A stretch of 64,000 nt of DNA from Sphagnum compactum (taxonomy: Eukaryota > Bryophyta > Sphagnopsida > Sphagnales). The position numbers and the translations under genes were made by a program. Of the stretch, positions 1 through 14,858 are shown one piece after another. The stretch spans positions 27,456,213 through 27,520,212 of the forward strand of contig OZ234493.1 in assembly GCA_965153455.1 (NCBI GenBank), written 5' to 3'. The number at the start of each line of letters is the position of its first letter. Position 1 is the first letter of the stretch. The notes beneath the pieces were generated by a model. That model was not told the DNA's origin, searched no databases, and saw only the letters and a list, made by a program, of their open reading frames with translations.

Positions 1-2129
1 TGAAGCAAAATACATTGGACAACTAGAGGCGGGAGTAACACCATCCCATGAATTCTACCATTTCAGCAATTTTGTCAGCTGCCTCTTAATGGCACTGCTT
101 ACTGCCTGTTGTTCCAACCTCATGGGACTTTGTGCTTAGCAAGTATGTTGCTGCTGTTCATCACATATTTCTCAATGGACTTAATGTGGCAATCTGCTCG
201 CTCCCCTTTCTTTGACAACCATTCTGGGTGATCCATCTCAATGAGACTCAGGGGATTCCTCTCATCAATTAGCAGCATTGGGGGAGCCATGACTTCTGTA
301 TACATTGTCATAATCTGATCCACCTACATGAATTATGTGGGCCTCTACGAATTACCTGGGCCTCTACTATTGTCTACCACATTCAAAATGGAGTGCAAGT
401 TATTTCTCCATCCCCACTTGGAAACATGAAATCTTGGAGAGTGTAGAGTGAGGATGAGTTAAATGCCATCATGTAAACCAATCATTAAGCCATGTGACAA
501 TGTGCAACATGCTAGACATGATCCATGAACATTATTAACCTTCCTATCAAAAGACGATATGAACTTTATTGCAAACAAGTGTAGGAGAAGGGTTTATCAA
601 CAGACCTTTTTCTTACGTAAAGTGTTAGTGTGAGAGTGACATTGTGCAGGGACAACGTTGCAATGACAAGAACAGTGAGGAAGGACATATTGGTGAGTGG
701 AAGTTACTCTAATAAGTTGGAGAGTACCTTCCAAACTGCGTAAGTTACTATTCTTAGAACATCAATGCAGTGTTAGCAAACAAGATTTCTTCAACCTGAT
801 GAAGGATCAAAATATACAAAATAAAATAAAATGTGATGATGCTTTTACAATTTAGAGGATGCCTAAATGGCTACCCACTTAGCAACACTTGATCTTGAGT
901 GTTCTTCTAGGTGTTCACCCATCAAGGAGTGGTTGGTGATGGGTGATTCTACCCTAGTCACCTCTCAGACCATTAACATTCATTGCATGAACATATGCAA
1001 TACCAGACCTTTCAAGGCATGGTGAACGCATATAACTACTATGTTGACATTTTCCATTACGTGGTGATCCAGTAATCTGCATGTTATAATATAAAAACAT
1101 CTCCGTTGGAATTCAAGAACCGTTGGTTCTGGCTATTTCAAAAACTGTAAAGAATTGCTAGGTTTCATTAAAAGAACCAAGGAAGAACCAAACAGCTTTT
1201 TGGGTGATTATTTTACATTTTCACAAACTCTGAAAATCATGATGTATAGATATCAGAACCGGTTATCTGATTTTTTTTATAACCATGATTGTATAACAAA
1301 TTTAAGTATTTGAATTTCTTGGAACTGTGATTACGGATCCTAAGAACCTCCCTGATACCCAACAGGGGGTTTGGTGTAATTTTTAATAACCGCCCCCACA
1401 CTGAGACTAACCACCTACATGCATCTGCTCACCTAGTAGCCACATATTATCTACCTCAGCACCTACTACACATACCTATTCAGGTTACCCAAGGTGGAAG
1501 GATTCATCCATGTCTGAGTCATAATAGGTCAGTTTGTGACCCCTGGTTCATACCATAAGTAGTTCAGCCCTGTATTCCTTCCCTTTCTCTTCTGAACTGG
1601 TGCTTTTTCCTTAGTCAAGGAACAAAATCAAAGGACCCATGTCCAAGAGGACAAATGAACCACCTAAGAGGGCAAACTACAAGGGGAACATCAAGTTCCC
1701 GAACCCCCTCTTGTCGTGAGAAGCATATCAAATAAGGAAAGGGGAAAATTGATTTTGTTTTCTGTAAATTGAAGAAGAAGAAGAAGCTACATACATACAC
1801 ACATTCCCTTGGGTCCTTTGATGACACCCAAATGCTAAAAGTAGCTTGGAGCTTTTGGTGAAAAATAGGTGATCTTCAACTACAACCCTGGCATCATGGA
1901 GCCTCATGTGGTTTAGACCTATAATTGTTTTTACAGCAGATTCCAGATTGCAGAGTCTGCAACAAATTTTCCATGCACAATAATATAATCACACCATGTT
2001 TCTGAAAGACAAAATAACATTCATTACATACTAAATAAATTGCAGTGGAGCCACTACGAATAGTTATGGTTCTTGGTCAGCTCCCTTGATGGATGTGTTC
2101 CAGACATTTTGGGGTTAGAAGTGGCATCA

Positions 2130-2153
2130 AAGAGAGAGAGAGAGAGAGAGAGA
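2130..2153. repeat. (GA)n microsatellite
   Basis: An uninterrupted AG dinucleotide run, followed a few bases later by a short GT-rich run. Confidence 0.9.
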
Positions 2154-2207
2154 CTCGAGTGTGTGTCTGTGTGTGTTTTTTTTCAATTTTGTGATGTTGT
2201 CGCATTG

Positions 2208-2285
2208 GCGATCATCCACAAGAAGATTTAGCCACATTTGGTTATAGCGATCATGCACAAGAAGATTTAGCCACATTTGGTTATA
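2208..2285. repeat. 39-bp tandem duplication
   Basis: Two adjacent copies begin at 2208 and 2247. Each reads 'gcgatcat' then C or G, then 'cacaagaagatttagccac'. The near identity points to a recent local duplication. Confidence 0.9.
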
Positions 2286-3240
2286 GATCAGCTTCAAATG
2301 AAAAGAAAATATTAAAATCCTTCTGTATCTTTAAGAAATATGATGATTTTTTTTGAAAAGAAAAGAGATTATTTTTTATAAAAATTGCCAAATGGTGAAA
2401 ATTCTCCCCAAAAGAAAAGAGATGGCATCAAATAAGTATATATGGTTCTTTAACATATATAACCATGGTTCTCAGAAAATCAAAGAACCAATTTTAATAT
2501 ATAACCATAGTTCTCAAAAAAAAATTAAGAATCATTTCTGATATATAAAAATTCAGAATCAAAGAACCTCTGGATCCAGGTTTTACCAAAAAAAAACTTC
2601 AAAGAACCAGCGGGTTTCATGAAATAACTGGCAGCTTCGCAAATGGTTATTTGACCGGTTCTTAGATTTGAGGGGAACTGCTATCAGCCACAGGTGTATA
2701 TATCAGAATTGGTTCTCAGGTTCTTGAGAACCATGGTTATATTATCGGTGCGGGTTAGTTTTGATTATTTTGGCGAGAACTGTGGTGCCTATACCTTTGG
2801 GGAACCGTCCTGAGAACCGACTGTTATCAGGTTCCCTTTCCATTAACTGCCCTGACACTGGTGTCCTCCTTGTTTTCAGTTATTTGTTGGATATTCCTTC
2901 CCTTTCCTTTTTCAGCCATTTCTTTACTAGCAAAACAAATTAAAAATTGTGATTTTTGAAATGTTTCAGTTTTCAATCATCAATAGTGGGAATTTTTTTT
3001 TAAAAAATCACCAAATTTCTATATTTGGTTTTTCAGTCATGGTTTTTTTTTTTTTTTCCCTTCTATTTTGTGATATAAAATTTTTGGCGAATTTCCCCAA
3101 AAATTGTAGTCCAATTCACCCAAAAATAAGCTATATGGCCCATTTAACATTGGGTGTCACCTAGGATGCCACCTAGATTTTCATTGAACACTGACTTAAC
3201 ATCAAGTGTGAATGCACCATAAATCTTCCAAACAATGATC

Positions 3241-3375
3241 AAAGATTTGTGCTTTATATGTGGCTCAAGTATAGCCATTTTTGGCCGATATGATTCTTAA
3301 AGATTTGTGCTTTATATGTGGTTTAAGTATAGCCATATTTGGCCGATATGATTATTAAAGATTTGTACTCCATAT
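3241..3375. repeat. 58-bp tandem repeat, 2.3 copies
   Basis: The string 'aaagatttgt' begins at 3241, 3299 and 3357. The first two units carry 'gctttatatgtgg' and a shared 'ggccgatatgatt' tail; the third is partial and diverged. Confidence 0.85.
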
Positions 3376-3588
3376 CCGGGTTTCCTAAAGGTCAGTTTTC
3401 TTCAAATTCTATCATTAAGTGATACACTTTCTTTCAGCATAGACATTCTGTGTCCAACTGAATCATAGTTCAAAGCTACAAAGTTTTCTTTAATATTTAT
3501 TTTTCTCATTGGAGCACTGTGTGGGTGGTGCCTAATTTTTCTGTTTCTTTGCGAGTTGGGTTAAATCTATGTTTGGGTTATTCAGCAG

Positions 3589-5560
<1,972 letters not shown>

Positions 5561-5699
5561 ATTGCCTCTCTTTACAATGACCTTGATGTCGCTATGAATC
5601 TGGCGATTTTTTACCTTTTTTTCCCCCCCTCACTTTTGGTTACAAAAAAACCTCCAAAATCACTATTTTTTCAATTTTCAAATTTTTAATTTTGGTTTT

Positions 5700-6234
5700 C
5701 GGAAGCGAAATTTTGCTAATACGACAAACATTGAATGGTCATTTATACGCTTTTTGTGTCAATTTTTATTGCAAATCGATGATCAATAAATGTGCATGAA
5801 ATGTTGGCCATTAAAAATAAAAAAAATGCTTTGGAAAAGGCCCTGGAACGAAATGATAAAGTCAAACTCTCTCCAATTATCTTCTCCTTATGATTGATTT
5901 AATTGGCTTGTAAGAACCTGAAGAATTTCAACTTGTAGAATTTGAACTTGTTTGTAATTATTTGACACCTAGTAGCATTAAAGGAACATATGTGTTTGTT
6001 CATCATTACCATAGTGTGCCTATTTAGGACAATGATGTAATTGGTAATTATGATCGAAATGGCATGTTTAGAAAGGCACTTACTAATGTCTACCTTTTAG
6101 GAGTTTCTAATCCTAAAGTTTGTGTCCATTCTCAACCACATAGACATTTTTACTTGAAATAGTATAAACAACCATTACGTTTTTCATTATATCTTTTCAT
6201 TTTCACTTACTTCTTCATCTTGATAGGGGCCATG
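5700..6234. other. AT-rich region before the retroelement frame
   Basis: No coding signal. This may include the 5' non-coding part of the element that follows, but no long terminal repeat boundary or tRNA primer-binding site could be identified. Confidence 0.4.
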
Positions 6235-9200
6235 AGTGAGAGCACTTTAAGAAGGCTAAGACGAGAAGCAAAAGAAAAAGAGGTTGAAAGAAAAGTTGAA
6301 GCTTTTAGTTTTAGGAAGCAATAGATTGAGAAAAAGAGAGTGGAACATATTCAATTAACTAGAGCGATTTATGTGAAACCATTTGCTTCACACGCACCTA
6401 TAGCAGAAGAGATTCAAGTTTCTGAACAAGAACATATAAGTAGGGAGTTGGAAGAGGAATTAGAAGCAACACTGAACTTTTTAAAGAAAACCATTACTTC
6501 TATATCAAAACCAGCATCGCAAGTTATTGTTATTTCATATTCAAAGGAAGAAGTGGAGATTAAACCTCAACCTGTTGGTGAGGAACAATTACAATCAGTC
6601 CTTGCATCAAGACCTATGGAAGAGGAAGAATTACAGCAACTTGTTGTTGAAGAATAACCGCAACCGATTCCTACGTCAAGACTTGTGGAAAAAAAGTTGC
6701 AACAACTTGTGAATAGTAGAGAAGAGTTTTTTCAAGAACTTTTTAAATAGAAACTTGTATCCAACATTAGTCCTTAGCACCCAAGATCAAGAATAATAAC
6801 CATGATGAAGCAAAAAGGCAAAGCTCCTGTAAAAGAACAGGTTGAAAAATCTATTAAGAAGAAATTAGTGTCTAAAACGAAAAAGACCTAGAAGATGCGA
6901 CAATGGATGAAGATGGATTCCAACGAACTCAAATGGGTTAGACGAGCCGATTTGGAGAGCCCGTTCAACCTTCAATGGACAATGCCAAGAAAAGACCTAT
7001 TACAAGACTTCCTATGAACTTGGGAAGTAATAGAAGATGGAAAAATTCAAGGGGGAGTACGTGATCAAGAAATTATCATTGGTCAGGTACTTATTCATGA
7101 AGACGTTGGAATTTCCAAGGAAGGAGTAGTAGATGTTGCAAATGCAACTTTTGAGGAAGCCAAAACCACTTTCAAAAGAATTACAAATCCACATGCTTTT
7201 GTTGAGAATGAATAGTGGAGTGTAGTGCGCATGAAAGAGGAATTTCATGCGAGATTTACAGCCATGTTGTAAATTCTTTATCAGAAAGAGAGGTTAGCTT
7301 ATTTCGGCAACTGGATTGCTATTATTTTCTATTTAGCCAACAGGGGGCAACTTGCTAACTAGTGTTCCATAATGTTGACCCAGTTACTAGTTGAATTAAC
7401 TCGCTGGACTTAATGTCAGAAAAAGGCAGTAGCTAACTTGGTTTTTTAACAAAACCAAAGCATATAATTACTATTCAGGGCAGATTTTAGACATTCTATT
7501 TAGGAAGTGGTTCCCTTTATCCGAGATGGCTTCATTAAGAATAATAACTCTAAAAAAACATATATCACCAACCAATCAAGAATGCCAAGTTGTACAACGG
7601 TGATAAGTTTCATTTGAACTTGTTACTAGGGAGTAGTTATTGAAAGAGAGAAAACTAGCACATTCAATTACAACATCACCCTTACCAACACATTAGTCTC
7701 ATCGACTAAAAACATGTATAAAATTGACTACACCAAAGGATAGGTTAAGCCCTGAACCTATTACTTCACGGCCAAGAAATAAGACTAAGATTACTTTTGG
7801 ATCACCGGTTAATGATTCAGAAGAGGATGAGGAACGAACCTATTCAAATGACATTGGAGGTGGAGGAGGAAAAGAACTTGATGCAACAGTTACATAAGGT
7901 AGCATTGAGGAAGAACCTGAACCCAACCTAGACCAAGTAATTAACAACATCCAAGTTGAACCTATTGTGTCTATTGAACCTGTAGTTTCCATTACAGAAC
8001 CTGTTACTATAACTACATAATCATTCCAACTTGTTCAATCTATAGTTGAACCTATACAAATAGAAAACCAACAATTTTTTAGATTTCAACATGTCCTAGT
8101 TTCTAATCATTCCACATAAACTCTAAAACAAATTAATATGTTTTTAGAACAAGTTGCTCAAAATGCCACAACCTGGTCAGAGACATTGCAAGAACTTTCA
8201 AACCTTAGAGTTGAGTGTGAGCAAGTCAAGGAAGATCTGTTGGAGACCCACAATCGCCTTCAAACTTGTGGCTTAAAGCTAGAAATAATGCAGAAGACTT
8301 TGAAGAACTATGACAAAAAATTGGTCATAGTCAAAGGACAAGTGAATAGGGTCCAACATGAAAACTAAAACCTGTCCAATAAGTTGAATGAAGCAGAATA
8401 GGCTACTAGGAAGATTGAGAACCTGTAGCAAGAATATGCCGAACTCAACCAATTCAACTAAAAGACCCACAATGATTTGAATTGTCTCCAAGTTGATATG
8501 GAGCAAATGATGTGAGATTATGCCAAAATGGATGAGTCCAATTTGGAACAATAAGGTATCATAACTAGTTTAAAGCAAACATTTCAAGATTTAGGGAACA
8601 ACACATAATTGCCCACATAGAATTTGACAAGGAGAATCAAAGTCTTACTGCTCAAATCCAAAATTGGAAGGGTTAGTATGAGACAACTAAGGTACAATTA
8701 AACAAACCTAGCCCCATCCTACCTGTTAGAATGAACAACAGATTGAAGGAGTTTAAGGAGTTATTGCTGGACAATACTTTATTCAAAGTGCAGATTCAAG
8801 CCTTCGGAGACAAAAACCCCAAGTGGAAGTAATGGTGGTAGACTGTTCAAAAGTTCACAGAAGAGCAAATTTAGGACAATATGGAGTTAGCTCACTCTGA
8901 TGAACAAAGTTATCAACTTGACCTACAAGCCTATCAAACTACTTTCCTTGATTTCAAGTACGAACCCTTGAGTTTTGTATTTGTGGAAATTGGAACCAGT
9001 AGCAAAGTTCCAACAACACCATTTGTGGTACAACATGTTATTGAACCAATTAGTCCACTGAGAGGTGGAATAGGTTTAAAAATCATACCTTTACCTATTT
9101 AGACTTTTATTATACCTGTTTCAATGACCACTATTGTTAATCAACCTGTAGGAGGTAATGACAAATTTGATAAGGCACAGGTTCAACCTGTTAACCCTTC

Positions 9201-9535
9201 ATTCACCATACTAGATAGTAGATTAAAATATTTGGAATTCATATCTATTAGTGTACCTTTGACCCCACATCAAATAGGTGTAGGTCAGGAGGTTATTTTA
9301 ATCTCAAGTACCCCGCATGTCTGAGAGGTATTTACAACACCCATAAAGACCTTTGAAAACACACCTGATCATCAGAAAACTACAACACCAACCGATCTTC
9401 AAATTTTGAGTCAAATGGAACTTGTAGAGGCAACAAATGCTAAACCTATTGAAAAAGTCATTAGTCACACTGGTTGCAAAAGGCCAATCTAACCTAGGAC
9501 TTTGAGTTAACATTTCAAGGACGAAATGTAGATTT
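6235..9535 (+). mobile_element. Decayed retroelement gag-like frame, nonsense-riddled
   Basis: From the ATG at 6235 one frame runs without indels to about 7440 but carries ten stops: TAG at 6322, 6748, 6775, 6889, 7213 and 7360; TAA at 6655, 7270 and 7411; TGA at 7015. Translation between stops is protein-like, with a Lys/Arg/Glu-rich start, acidic linkers and a stretch containing TWEVIEDGKIQGGVRDQ. From about 7730 coding-like sequence continues in another frame, with a Pro/Glu-rich linker and a coiled coil near 8138-8560 (VECEQVKEDLLETHNRL). It then shifts frame again to about 9535, where 'ttcaaggacgaaatgtagatttc' resembles the 3' end of plant Ty3-type elements. No reverse transcriptase, protease or integrase motif was seen, so it may be a gag portion or a non-autonomous element. 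It cannot make an intact protein. Confidence 0.65.
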
Positions 9536-9735
9536 CAAAAGGTGATAACGTTACCCAAATTTGGTAACAAGTGACTTAATAGGTTGATAGTGTAAGCAAG
9601 TTGTTAAATCTAACAAACTTGTTATTTAACCTAGCTTATAATATTGATCTAACTAGTTATTAAACTTGGTAAGTAATATTACTAGGTTAAGATGATAGGT
9701 TGACAGGTTAGTCAATAGGTGATTTGTAGAACCTT
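9536..9735 (+). repeat. LTR-like palindrome-rich segment
   Basis: Directly after the retroelement frame lies DNA made of short alternating motifs such as 'aacaaacttgttat', 'ctaactagtta' and 'ataggttga', ending near 'aaccttgtatgt' at about 9731. The same ending closes a similar segment near 41,013. This fits a decayed 3' LTR, though paired LTRs were not found. Confidence 0.35.
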
Positions 9736-9739
9736 GTAT

Positions 9740-12720
9740 GTACCTGTTTTTGTTTAAAGAACGTGTTGCTAAAAAAATCCAGAGGTAAATCAACCTTGAT
9801 GGGAATAGAAAAAACCTGTTAATAGTCCCAATCCCAAAAGTCCATATAAATGAAGACATTAACACTAGAATGGAAAAATTTGTTAAAAATCAATGTTTAG
9901 TGGGCCCTATGTGGTGATTAATCAATTAATAAAGTCCATATGAAAGGATGCCCATTTAAAAAACTCTTTATTATACATGTTAGGGGGAAAAAATATCGAT
10001 CCAACAAAAAACCAAGATTGGGACTTTTGAAAATATGGCCCAAATCTAGTCATTCAAAAGTTCATAGTTATTTGTTCGTTAAACTTTTTGTTGTAAATTT
10101 TTTTCAATTCATATTGAGTCCCTATAAAAAATGTTGAGATGAAATCATAACAAAAAATGCATTTGAATGCTAATGCAAAACCCAAATTTTAATCCATATG
10201 TCCACTTTAAAAGTCCATTACTACATCATTGGTGTATGTTTATTGAATTTCACCCCTTAATAAATATTTTTATTCAAATTAGCAATATTAATCCATAAAT
10301 ATTTTTGTCAAATTAATGATTTTACAATGTGTTTATGGCATTTGAATAGAATGCATTCTACAAAAAATCCATAAGGTTGCAAAAAGTGAGCCACCACAAC
10401 TTGCATCTACCCTATGGCCTAGATAGTAAGTAATGTCAAGAATGAGGTGTTTTTCTACTTTGGCTTTCATGAAGTCAAAGCTTCATAATAAGCTCATTGC
10501 CCATCTACTTCTTGTTGTGCACATGTTTGCACATCGTTTCTACATACTGTAATTTTTTTTGTACATGGAATGCATTGAGCAACAGAGAACAACACAACAC
10601 TGATATTGTTATGTTGCATAAATGTTGGCTAGCTTATTTTTGCAAAGGTAGAACAATTATGGCTTGTGTTTGTTTCTCTATCCTGAAGACAATTGCTACT
10701 AGCCAAACACCTTGGGTTGCCAACATTTTCACCCCCTTGCCTCAATCCAATTGTAATGGATTTTGATCTTATGATTTTTAAAAAGTTGTGAATGTAAGTT
10801 AATTTGGTTTGTTTTTTTAGGTCATTTGTGTTGGAAAGGCGAATTTCAAGGGTTTAATTCCCCTGCAAGTGCTTGTGTTTATAATTGAATTATGATGTTC
10901 ACTTATTTGTTCAACATTGTTAAGTTTTATTTGCATCTATCAAACCATAAGTAAATTTCAACAATTCACCAAAACACTACATCCTAGCACAAGTAATCGC
11001 CATATTCATAAAAACAATGTGGCAAATTGTCAAGAAAACTCCACATAAAGTGAAATCACCAAAAAGTTCCAAATATTTTCTCATTGTAGCCAAATCTTAA
11101 CACCTTTAAATATAGTTATGGGGTCAAAGTTTTCATGTTAAGGAATATTAGGGTAGCCAAATTGAGAAAAAAATCAGCAAATGGGGCCAACTTTAGCTCC
11201 ACTTAAATTGGTTGTTAGCCAAATTAACATCTTCAAATTTCCACAAGTGGCCCCACTGCCTACTTTGCTAAAATGAACAATAATAACAATGGACATACCA
11301 AGTAGTTGCTAGCCAAAAAAAAAGCGTCATGTGATTGGCACAAAAAACCTTCAATGAATGTACTAAGAACATTAGTGATGATGTTTCAAATAAATGCTAT
11401 AATAAAACAAACAATAAGTTTTGGCATAATGACACTACCCTTTAAATGAAACCCATAAGGATGATAAACATTCAAAATACTAAATTGGAAACACATGGTG
11501 CTTAACATAACATGATTAAAGCCCAAGTGGATCCTTTAGTCATGTCAATAATGTTTCTACAAAATGACCTTAGAATGTAGGGATACCAAACTTTGCCCCA
11601 TTTCTAAGATCATTATAATGTCTCTACCCTGAAGGCAAATCTACTAAAAATTGTGTCAAGTAAAATGGTGTTTAACTCGTGTTTTTGTGCTCTCCACATA
11701 ATAATGAACAAACAAACAACTTGTTGCATGATGACTTTGCCCTTGAAACGACATCCACGAGAACATCTCCAGTGGTGTTCATTGCATGACCTTGCCAAAA
11801 TACTTTTCACATCCAAGTTTAGTTTTTTTTTTCCTGACTCCGCCAATAGAACATAAATTAGGACATCAAATAGGTGGGGGACTAGTAATAGCAAACCACA
11901 TGGACTAATCATTATGATGGGTCAATCAAGAACACTAAACAATAATCAGATCATATTTATTACATTATTTTCTATAGGTGCACAACATTGTTGCACATTT
12001 TACCAACATAATTATGTTCAGCCAAACCATTTTCATTAGCCAATTTTTTTTGACTTTTTTCCATCCAATTTTATTATGCAAGATCACATATTTAGCACCC
12101 CTGAAGATGTTTTAAGGATGATAGATATTCAAAATAATAAATTAAAACACCTGCTAGTTAGCATAGTGGATATGTTGGTAATGTTTCTATAATGGACTTT
12201 ACAATGCACATGAAGAAAAACCCTGTATATAAAAATCAAGGACAAGAATCCATCCATCAAAAGTATTAAGGCAAATGAGAGCACGAATAAAAGAAAAAAT
12301 GAAAGAAACAATCAACAAAAAAAGAAAGGAAAGAAACCTTATGCAAATAGGACCCATGGCTACGAAATGACGATCAACAATAACAAAGAAAACTTAAGAT
12401 GAAAAAGTTGTTGTCTGTCACAAATTGGCTAGTGATAGAAGTCCACTAGTTATGATGTGTGGAAGAGATGAAGAACCTTGACTAAATGTAATAGCCCACT
12501 GAAGAATCGATATGGTTTGCGTAAGTTATAGGGTTATGGACACACATTGTCAATAATGAGAAGTAAGCATCGAGGGGACTAAAGAAGACCGTTGATGAGA
12601 CGCGATAGTGGTCTTTGCACAAACAATCAAGAATGAATCAAAACAAAAATGAAAACACCCAATGCTTTAATAACAAGGGGAATGAAGTCATCACCTGGTG
12701 CTTATTTGGCATTCTAAACT
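9740..12720. other. AT-rich intergenic DNA
   Basis: No gene is supported. The open frame at 10,497-10,766 and those on both strands at 11,613-11,912 lack splice context or motifs. The stretch contains a diverged direct repeat, listed separately. Confidence 0.55.
11455..12215. repeat. Diverged direct repeat pair, about 130 bp each
   Basis: About 11,455-11,590 ('aaggatgataaacattcaaa' ... 'cttaacata' ... 'aatgtttctacaaaatgac') is repeated at about 12,112-12,215 ('aaggatgatagatattcaaa' ... 'gttagcata' ... 'aatgtttctataatggac'). They look like old copies of one dispersed repeat. A third echo, 'ggataccaaactttg', occurs at 11,580 and near 15,040. Confidence 0.5.
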
Positions 12721-14270
12721 ATGTTTATTCTTGAGCAACCATCATTGTTGCATGTGTTGTCATCGTCGATGTTTGCTACACCATATATGTGCGAATTAGG
12801 TTAGCAATGACAATGTCCATCAAAGTTCGGAAGCCATTTCTGGTGATAAGAATATCCACTTGTCGTCGGGTGTGGTGAGGGAAAAGGTGGGAAACCTCCT
12901 TCTAAACATGTGCTCCACTTTCCAAAATAATAGTTGCAACAATATTTCGAAATGTGTCGTGGGTTACTATATGTTCATTTCTGTAGGGGCACTGAAGCAA
13001 ATGGGTACCTAGATCATCTATGGTGTGACCACATTGACATCATGAAAGGTGGGCAACTATAGGATGTGGCAAGCCAAGATGGGTATGTAGTGTTGTAAGA
13101 AAGTGGGTTGATGATAAATGAAATGCTAGTGTGGTAGGACGAATTAATAACTAAACACCTGGCCCTAGACTTGCACATGAGTGTAAACATGTTTGCACAA
13201 CATCTTAAAGAACACTTATTAGAAGCGAAACAAACTCCTACTCATGTAAGCGATCTGCAAAAAAAACCTGCAACTAGGGATAAGACTTAATCATTAAGTT
13301 TTCAAAGGGTGGGAGCTGAGAGTAAACAACTTGGGGTAACATGTTGCGGACATCTCATAGTGTTATTTGGAATGAAGAAGTGCTGGTCTCAACATGTGAT
13401 ATTGCATCTAGAAGAATAGGGCGATCATCCTATTAGAAATGATAGACAAATGCAAGAGTGATCAGTGCCCAACACCCCAAGAATGCGGGGGTAATAGTTC
13501 GAACTACAAAAGGGAGGTCGAGCCCACCCAGAGAAGCAGGAAGAATGGCCTGATGATGAGTTAAATGACCGATAGAACCACCAAAAGATCTTACACCAAG
13601 TAATTTCTCCAATGTAACTATGGTATGAATATCGAACTCAACATACTGTTACAAAATACCTAGAGATGGGAACATTGTACGAAGCAAGTAGCTTGGGCGT
13701 TTGGTGTAACACAATGAAAGCATCGCAAAAGCCACATGAAGATCTGCAAGCAGAGGGAAATTAGATATCATCCCAAGATCCTCATGGAGAGCCTCGGCCA
13801 CAAACGATTCAACAAATGATGTGGATCCCATCAGTGTGCCCAAAATACGAAAATTCGAGTTAGGAATAAGAAAGCCAGGGGGAAGTGATATAAAGTGATC
13901 CAACCCCTGAAGAGACCAAGTTACACATTTCGTTAGCTACATTAAAAGCTTTAATGCTGATAATTCCTCCTGCAATTGTAAAAACACATGAACCACATCT
14001 AATGTGACCTACTCTATGTGTAACATCTGCCAAAGAGGGGAAAACACAAGTAAAGTGGGTTGTTGTTATAGGGCGAAAAACGCGAAGGTGAGCAAGAGAA
14101 AACAATGTTCTTCCCAATGGGTCCCCTTATTGTGTACCTAACTTCAACGAAATGACTATGAGATCCCCATGTTGGGAAGCCTGAGAAAAATATAATGGGG
14201 ATGGGCATGCATAGAATTGTCGAACAAATGGGAAAAGTTGATCCAGAGAATTGGGTGAAAATCATAACTC
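12720..14270 (-). mobile_element. Reverse-transcriptase-type retroelement relic
   Basis: Read on the - strand from 14,270 downward, three overlapping frames give pieces of one retroelement protein. The order is: a segment with LFSLAHLRVFRPITTTH and CVFPSLADVTHRVGH; one with GTLMGSTSFVESFVAEALHE and CYTKRPSYLLRTMFPS; and, at about 12,760-13,040, CGHTIDDLGTHLLQCPYRNE followed by RRQVDILITRNGFRTLMDIV. The order matches reverse transcriptase catalytic core, thumb-like region, then a Cys/His knuckle and tail. The catalytic Asp-Asp motif appears as Ala-Asp-Val, and frames are broken by frameshifts and TAG stops, so it is dead. Assignment rests on motif recognition from memory. Confidence 0.6.
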
Positions 14271-14858
14271 CTGAAAAATCGCTGATAATGACACCAAATT
14301 GAAGGTGTTATGGACATCCACTTGTAGCACCTCCCAATCTGGGTGCAAATCTAACATCACTCAAATGTTGTGAAGCACTGTTTCACACCCCACCATGAGT
14401 TGTTACACCAAACTGATGACGATTAAAATGTTCCACAAGAATATTTTAAAACTAAATAGCCAAAGTGTGGGCAACTAAACGATAAGTCACTTCACTAATT
14501 ATGATGGGACATATGTCTCCAGACTACTTTTCCAACATTAAAAGCAAACACAATACTGAAAATGGAACATGACCTCGAGCAATGTGCCCACATACTTTGA
14601 AAAAATGGTCGAATCATTCACAAAATCGTCTGAGACAAAACAATTTCATAAAAGATCATACACCATACCAAAAGGGTCATTAAAAAAAAATCGTGGTGAA
14701 CGAAACAAGCAGAAACAAATGCCTCCCGATTAAAATAACATTCATCTTAAAATGAAAATCATCAACAAAAAGAAAAAGATCAACCTTAACAAATGAGTGA
14801 AGGTGAAGGACTCCTGTGTTTTCATGAGATGAGATACATGACTTTAGAATAGCCTAAT

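Larger units (their letters stand above)
1100..2900. repeat. AAGAACC / GGTTCTT-rich repeat DNA
   Basis: Both orientations of the heptamer AAGAACC recur, mainly at about 1108-1385 and 2450-2830, along with variants of 'ataaccatggttct'. The same motif vocabulary makes up the terminal-inverted-repeat element at 50,170-50,437 and occurs near 25,440-25,590. This suggests related, decayed non-autonomous elements. Ends cannot be fixed here. Confidence 0.4.
1..3588. other. Non-coding, repeat-rich stretch
   Basis: No gene is supported here. Short open frames exist on both strands, for example a 67-codon frame at 120-323 on the - strand, but none has exon boundaries or a recognisable motif. The stretch holds a GA microsatellite, two short tandem duplications (listed separately) and DNA rich in AAGAACC/GGTTCTT motifs. 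Confidence 0.6.

Noticed and set aside
120-323. 67-codon - strand frame with plausible protein composition
   Set aside because: No homology or splice boundaries recognised; too short and at the window edge to support a call.
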